A DNA stretch of 8,203 nt from positions 1-8,203 of the forward strand of contig JBGQDM010000127.1 in the NCBI GenBank assembly GCA_041495845.1. The letters run 5' to 3'. Position numbers and translations under genes: made by a program. The notes beneath the pieces were generated by a model that searched no databases, was not told the origin of the DNA, and saw nothing but the letters and a program-made list of their open reading frames with translations. The stretch is from JBGQDM01 sp041495845 (GTDB lineage: Bacteria; Acidobacteriota; Terriglobia; Terriglobales; Acidobacteriaceae). Position 1 is the stretch's first letter; the number at the start of each line of letters is the position of its first letter. This document shows positions 5,708 through 8,203 of this stretch, one piece after another.

Positions 5708-6109
5708 ATGCGGTCACCAAAGAAAAACCCGCCCCCAAAAAGAGAAGCCGAGATTTTCATCCCGGACAAGCTCTACTTCCGCATCGGCGAAGTGTCGCGC
5801 CTGTGTCGCTTGCCGGCCTACGTGCTGCGCTTCTGGGAAACGGAATTTCCGCTGCTGAAGCCGGTGAAGAGCAGCACCGGCCAACGCATGTATCGCCGCC
5901 GCGATGTGGAGATGGTGGTGCGGATCAAAGACCTGCTCTATCAGCAGGGTTACACCATTCCGGGTGCGCGGCAACATCTGCGCGGAGAAACGAAGAGCGC
6001 GAAGAGGCAGGGCGCGCTGCCGTTTCCGAAAGTGCCGCCCGCGGAACTGAAACGCTTGCGCCAGGGATTGCAGGAAATTTTGCAAATCCTGTCGGCCCGG
6101 CGGGCGTAA
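5708..6109 (+). CDS. MerR-family transcriptional regulator
   Basis: A 133-residue DNA-binding protein of the short MerR type. The winged-helix domain spans about 22-92: YFRIGEVSRLCRLPAYVLRFWE (helix-turn-helix), TEFPLLKPVKSSTGQRMYRRRDVEMVVRIKDLLYQQGYTIPGARQHL (wing and following helices). The C-terminal 40 residues are basic and helical (PPAELKRLRQGLQEILQILSARRA) and could dimerise; there is no effector-binding domain and no cysteine cluster for a metal. ATG 5708 is chosen because the residues before it in the same frame are unlike the family and cross the terminator at 5600-5630; an in-frame ATG at 5585 has a GAGGG site ten bases upstream and is the alternative. The ribosome-binding site of 5708 is weak (AAGGG, distant). 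Targets are unknown; the unit just upstream is the nearest candidate. Confidence 0.88.
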   Translation: MRSPKKNPPPKREAEIFIPDKLYFRIGEVSRLCRLPAYVLRFWETEFPLLKPVKSSTGQRMYRRRDVEMVVRIKDLLYQQGYTIPGARQHLRGETKSAKRQGALPFPKVPPAELKRLRQGLQEILQILSARRA

Positions 6110-6498
6110 GCGCGGCAGGCCTTTCCCATCAGGGCAGAGGGTTCAGCGTGCTCACTTTCTCAGCCTTCTGGGGCCGGGTTCCTTTGAGAAATTGGCCGAT
6201 TGCAGGTTTTAACAATCTCTGGACGTACCTCCCCTTACCTCTACTTGCTAACGAAACTGCTGTGCAGGAGAACCTTCCGCCCAGCTTCTTCGCTCAAGGG
6301 GTTACGAGCACGGCCGCTTTTCTTGCCGGGAGTCCGGTCCCACCTCTGAGCCCGGGCCCCCGGCCACCGTCACCGTGCCGCACACATTCTGGGACGGCTA
6401 TATCGCTAGGACGGCTGCCACGCTGACGCCGGAACAACTTTGTTTGCGGGCTACGAAGGGTGAAGCTGCGGAGGCAATCCTTGCGGCAGGAAAAGATA
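6110..6498. other. Gene-free gap between converging genes
   Basis: About 390 bases between the MerR stop and the terminator of the lipoprotein gene. I see no gene with a ribosome-binding site, no tRNA and no clear repeat array. A 7-base inverted repeat (TTTCTCA 6156-6162, TGAGAAA 6185-6191) is present but has no T-run and is probably insignificant. No terminator for the MerR gene was recognised. Confidence 0.5.
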
Positions 6499-6533
6499 CG
6501 CCGGCCGCCATCGTTCTTGGATGGCGGCCGGCG
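6499..6533 (-). terminator. Terminator of the lipoprotein gene
   Basis: A perfect 14-base stem (CGCCGGCCGCCATC at 6499-6512, its complement at 6520-6533) with a seven-base loop begins seven bases after the lipoprotein stop. Read on the minus strand it is followed by TATCTTTTCC, a modest T-rich tail; on the plus strand the tail TTCTT is weaker, so it may also work in that direction. Confidence 0.75.
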
Positions 6534-6539
6534 TTCTTA

Positions 6540-7967
6540 CTACTGGCTGATACGGCGTGCGATTGCATTGACTTGTGCGGCAGCGAAGAAAACCAGGCTG
6601 CGGACGCGAACCGTGTCTCCGTTGTTGACGCTGGTCAGTTTGTGCAGATCGGTGCCGCCCTGCCAGAAGATGGTCACCGTTGTTTTTCCTGAGAGCGTGG
6701 CAAAGGCCGAGTCCGCAGGCAGCGTGAGAGTGAAAGTCACTGGGCCCGCCGAAGTTGCTCCCGGCAGTCCTGAGACCGTCCCCGTCAGTGTCTGCTGCTG
6801 TAGTTTTACTTTTTCCGCCACCAGGCTGGTGCCGGTAAGCGTACTCGCGCTGTCCACTTCTACGCGCTGACCGGGGTGGACCGTGCTGGCATCGAAGGGG
6901 AAGTTAGGTGGCGCCGGCAGACTGCCGATACCGCTGGTATCGATGTTGCCTTTGCTCACGCGATATTGCGCGCCGCTCACATCCGCCGTGAGCGTAGTGC
7001 CGACTTTGGTGTCGTCCACTCCGCTGCCCTGTCCATCTTGCGTCAGAATGGAAAGCTCAGTTGCCGGGTTACCGGTGACTTGGAGAATGTTGCCTTCGAG
7101 TTCGGCTCCATTCTCGTTCTCGACGCCTTCCACTTCCTTGGCGTACAAGGTGCCATCAGCGCGGGTGCTGCCTTCCACCGTGACCATCATATTAGCCAGG
7201 GTGGCGAGCGTAGCGCCTTCTTTGAACTCAGTGTTGGCGTCCGTAACAAAGGTCAGAATCGCGCCGCTCTGGCCCACCGTCATGGTGAAGGAATTTCCGG
7301 AAACACTGGTCACCTTGCCGCTGATGTCTTCCATTTCGCCATCTTCGGGGTGCTGATGGTCCTCTGCTGCCACGACTGACGACGAGAACGTAAACGACGA
7401 CGCACTGAGGTTGACCCCAGTGACATTGCCCAGCCCGTCAAAAGTAAGCGCGTTGGCAACGCTGAGGTCAATGTTGAGCACCGATGAACTCGGCCCGATG
7501 GTAATCGGAGAACCGAAATTCACGGTGATGGCCTGGTTGAAAGCCGGCTCGATCTTGGTGACCACACCCAGGTTGTTGAGAAACGTAATCTCCGGCTTTT
7601 GCACCGTGAGGGTTGCGCTCGAGTAACTGCCTTGCGGCACGCCCAGCAACGCGAGAGGCTCGCTGATGCCCGAAAGGTGGGTCAATTCGATGCGGCGGGT
7701 CGCGGCCAACACGGTCACCGCGGTCCCGCTGGTGGGGGTGAGAGTAATCGGCCCCACGGTCACTTCAAACGAGATGACGCGATCAGACGGCGCATCTCCG
7801 ATTCTTACTTGCATTGGGCTGCTAGCCCCGCCCCCAGGGCCGGGTCCGCCGGTGCTGGCACTACCGCTGCCACAAGCCGTTGCCAGCAATGCCGCTGCCA
7901 GTACGAGCCCAGCACCGACATAGGTTGTCCATTTACGCTTTCCCAGAAAACGCGATATTGCTGTCAT
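6540..7967 (-). CDS. DUF4382 / DUF5666 repeat lipoprotein
   Basis: A 475-residue exported lipoprotein of unknown function. The N-terminus has basic residues (RFLGKRK), a hydrophobic stretch and a lipobox LATAC with C32 as the predicted lipidated residue, then a Gly/Ser/Pro-rich linker (33-50). Residues about 52-198 look like a DUF4382 domain (VRIGDAPSDRVISFEVTVGP...GVPQGSYSSATLTV). A short acidic His-containing stretch (AAEDHQHPEDGEMED, about 200-214) leads to three beta-rich units: a clear DUF5666 unit at 213-282 (ISGKVTSVSGNSFTMTVGQS... TLYAKEVEGVE), a second at 288-390, and a third, more divergent, at 393-474. The ATG 7967 has GGAGGA just upstream, spacing short; upstream in-frame codons do not extend a signal peptide. 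Such proteins are common in acidobacteria. The extracellular or periplasmic location follows from the lipobox; ligand unknown. Confidence 0.85.
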   Translation of the reverse strand: MTAISRFLGKRKWTTYVGAGLVLAAALLATACGSGSASTGGPGPGGGASSPMQVRIGDAPSDRVISFEVTVGPITLTPTSGTAVTVLAATRRIELTHLSGISEPLALLGVPQGSYSSATLTVQKPEITFLNNLGVVTKIEPAFNQAITVNFGSPITIGPSSSVLNIDLSVANALTFDGLGNVTGVNLSASSFTFSSSVVAAEDHQHPEDGEMEDISGKVTSVSGNSFTMTVGQSGAILTFVTDANTEFKEGATLATLANMMVTVEGSTRADGTLYAKEVEGVENENGAELEGNILQVTGNPATELSILTQDGQGSGVDDTKVGTTLTADVSGAQYRVSKGNIDTSGIGSLPAPPNFPFDASTVHPGQRVEVDSASTLTGTSLVAEKVKLQQQTLTGTVSGLPGATSAGPVTFTLTLPADSAFATLSGKTTVTIFWQGGTDLHKLTSVNNGDTVRVRSLVFFAAAQVNAIARRISQ

Positions 7968-8203
7968 AGTTCCTCCAAGGCGACGAAGCAGGCGAGTACA
8001 ACTCACTCAGTGGATTAGACAGTGGGCGGCGGCCTGCGGAACAGGTTTCGGAAGGGCAGCGGAACAATGGAGAAACGGACAGGGCGCTGGAAAGCAGCAG
8101 GAGCCTATGGGGATGGCGGGTTCAGAAGGGTGTTCCAGGCGCGAAAAATGAAGAATGGTCGGCCCTAGCAGACGATGTTCGAACTTTCCTCTTGAGCGCT
8201 CGC
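7968..8203. other. Upstream region of the lipoprotein gene
   Basis: About 236 bases containing the leader and presumably the promoter of the lipoprotein gene on the minus strand. I could not pick a convincing -35/-10 pair. A 33-codon plus-strand ORF (8067-8168) exists but lacks a good ribosome-binding site and is not called. An 8-base palindrome GAGCGCTC lies near the right edge. Confidence 0.35.

Noticed and set aside
6110..6498. tRNA, riboswitch or small RNA in the gap
   Set aside because: No cloverleaf, no GGTTCRA arm, and no known riboswitch core could be found by eye; the only hairpin candidate lacks a T-run.
6375..6692. Plus-strand GTG ORF of about 105 codons
   Set aside because: No ribosome-binding site; its second half is the complement of the terminator hairpin and lipoprotein gene. 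The first part (PEQLCLRATKGEAAEAIL) looks protein-like but matches no family I know.
8067..8168. 33-codon basic plus-strand ORF
   Set aside because: No clear SD at proper spacing and no recognisable sequence; lies in the leader of the opposite gene.

Overview
The window looks like a stretch of chromosome from a GC-rich soil-type bacterium, most probably an acidobacterium (Terriglobia/Koribacter-like). The clues are the protein families (DUF4382/DUF5666 lipoprotein, DUF1572 DinB-like protein, short MerR-type regulator, F420-type deazaflavin reductase, free-standing hydantoinase B), the GC-rich codon use, and intergenic spacers built of short decayed tandem repeats. That assignment is an inference; no rRNA, tRNA or marker gene is present to prove it.

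Layout. 1-289: gene-free spacer made of several short tandem repeats. 290-1093 (+): fumarylacetoacetate-hydrolase-family enzyme. 1126-1189: attC-like imperfect hairpin overlapping the 3' end of the next gene. 2601-1141 (-): two-gene operon, a ketopantoate-reductase-family protein followed 6 bases later by a deazaflavin-dependent oxidoreductase. 2735-3121 (+): small membrane-anchored DUF3592-like protein. 5334-3128 (-): two-gene operon, hydantoinase B/5-oxoprolinase-type subunit and a DUF1572 DinB-like protein, coupled by an ATGA overlap. 5410-5630 (+): a compact transcription unit that seems complete, with a promoter, structured leader, strong ribosome-binding site, 13-codon lysine-rich ORF, small hairpin and Rho-independent terminator. 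5708-6109 (+): MerR-type regulator. 6110-6498: no gene seen. 6499-6533: long perfect hairpin, terminator for the next gene. 7967-6540 (-): three-unit lipoprotein. 7968-8203: its leader, no clear gene.

How the genes fit together. Most of the window is ordinary accessory metabolism: three unrelated small-molecule enzymes (FAH, KPR, HyuB), each with a possible small helper. There is no single recognisable pathway. Hydantoinase B normally works with an HyuA partner, which is absent here. The observation most worth following is the lysine-rich mini-gene at 5516-5557. Its hairpin and terminator sit directly upstream of the MerR gene, so it could be a free-standing micro-gene or an attenuator-like leader. 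The second is the attC-like element, which supplies the in-frame C-terminal tail of the deazaflavin enzyme.
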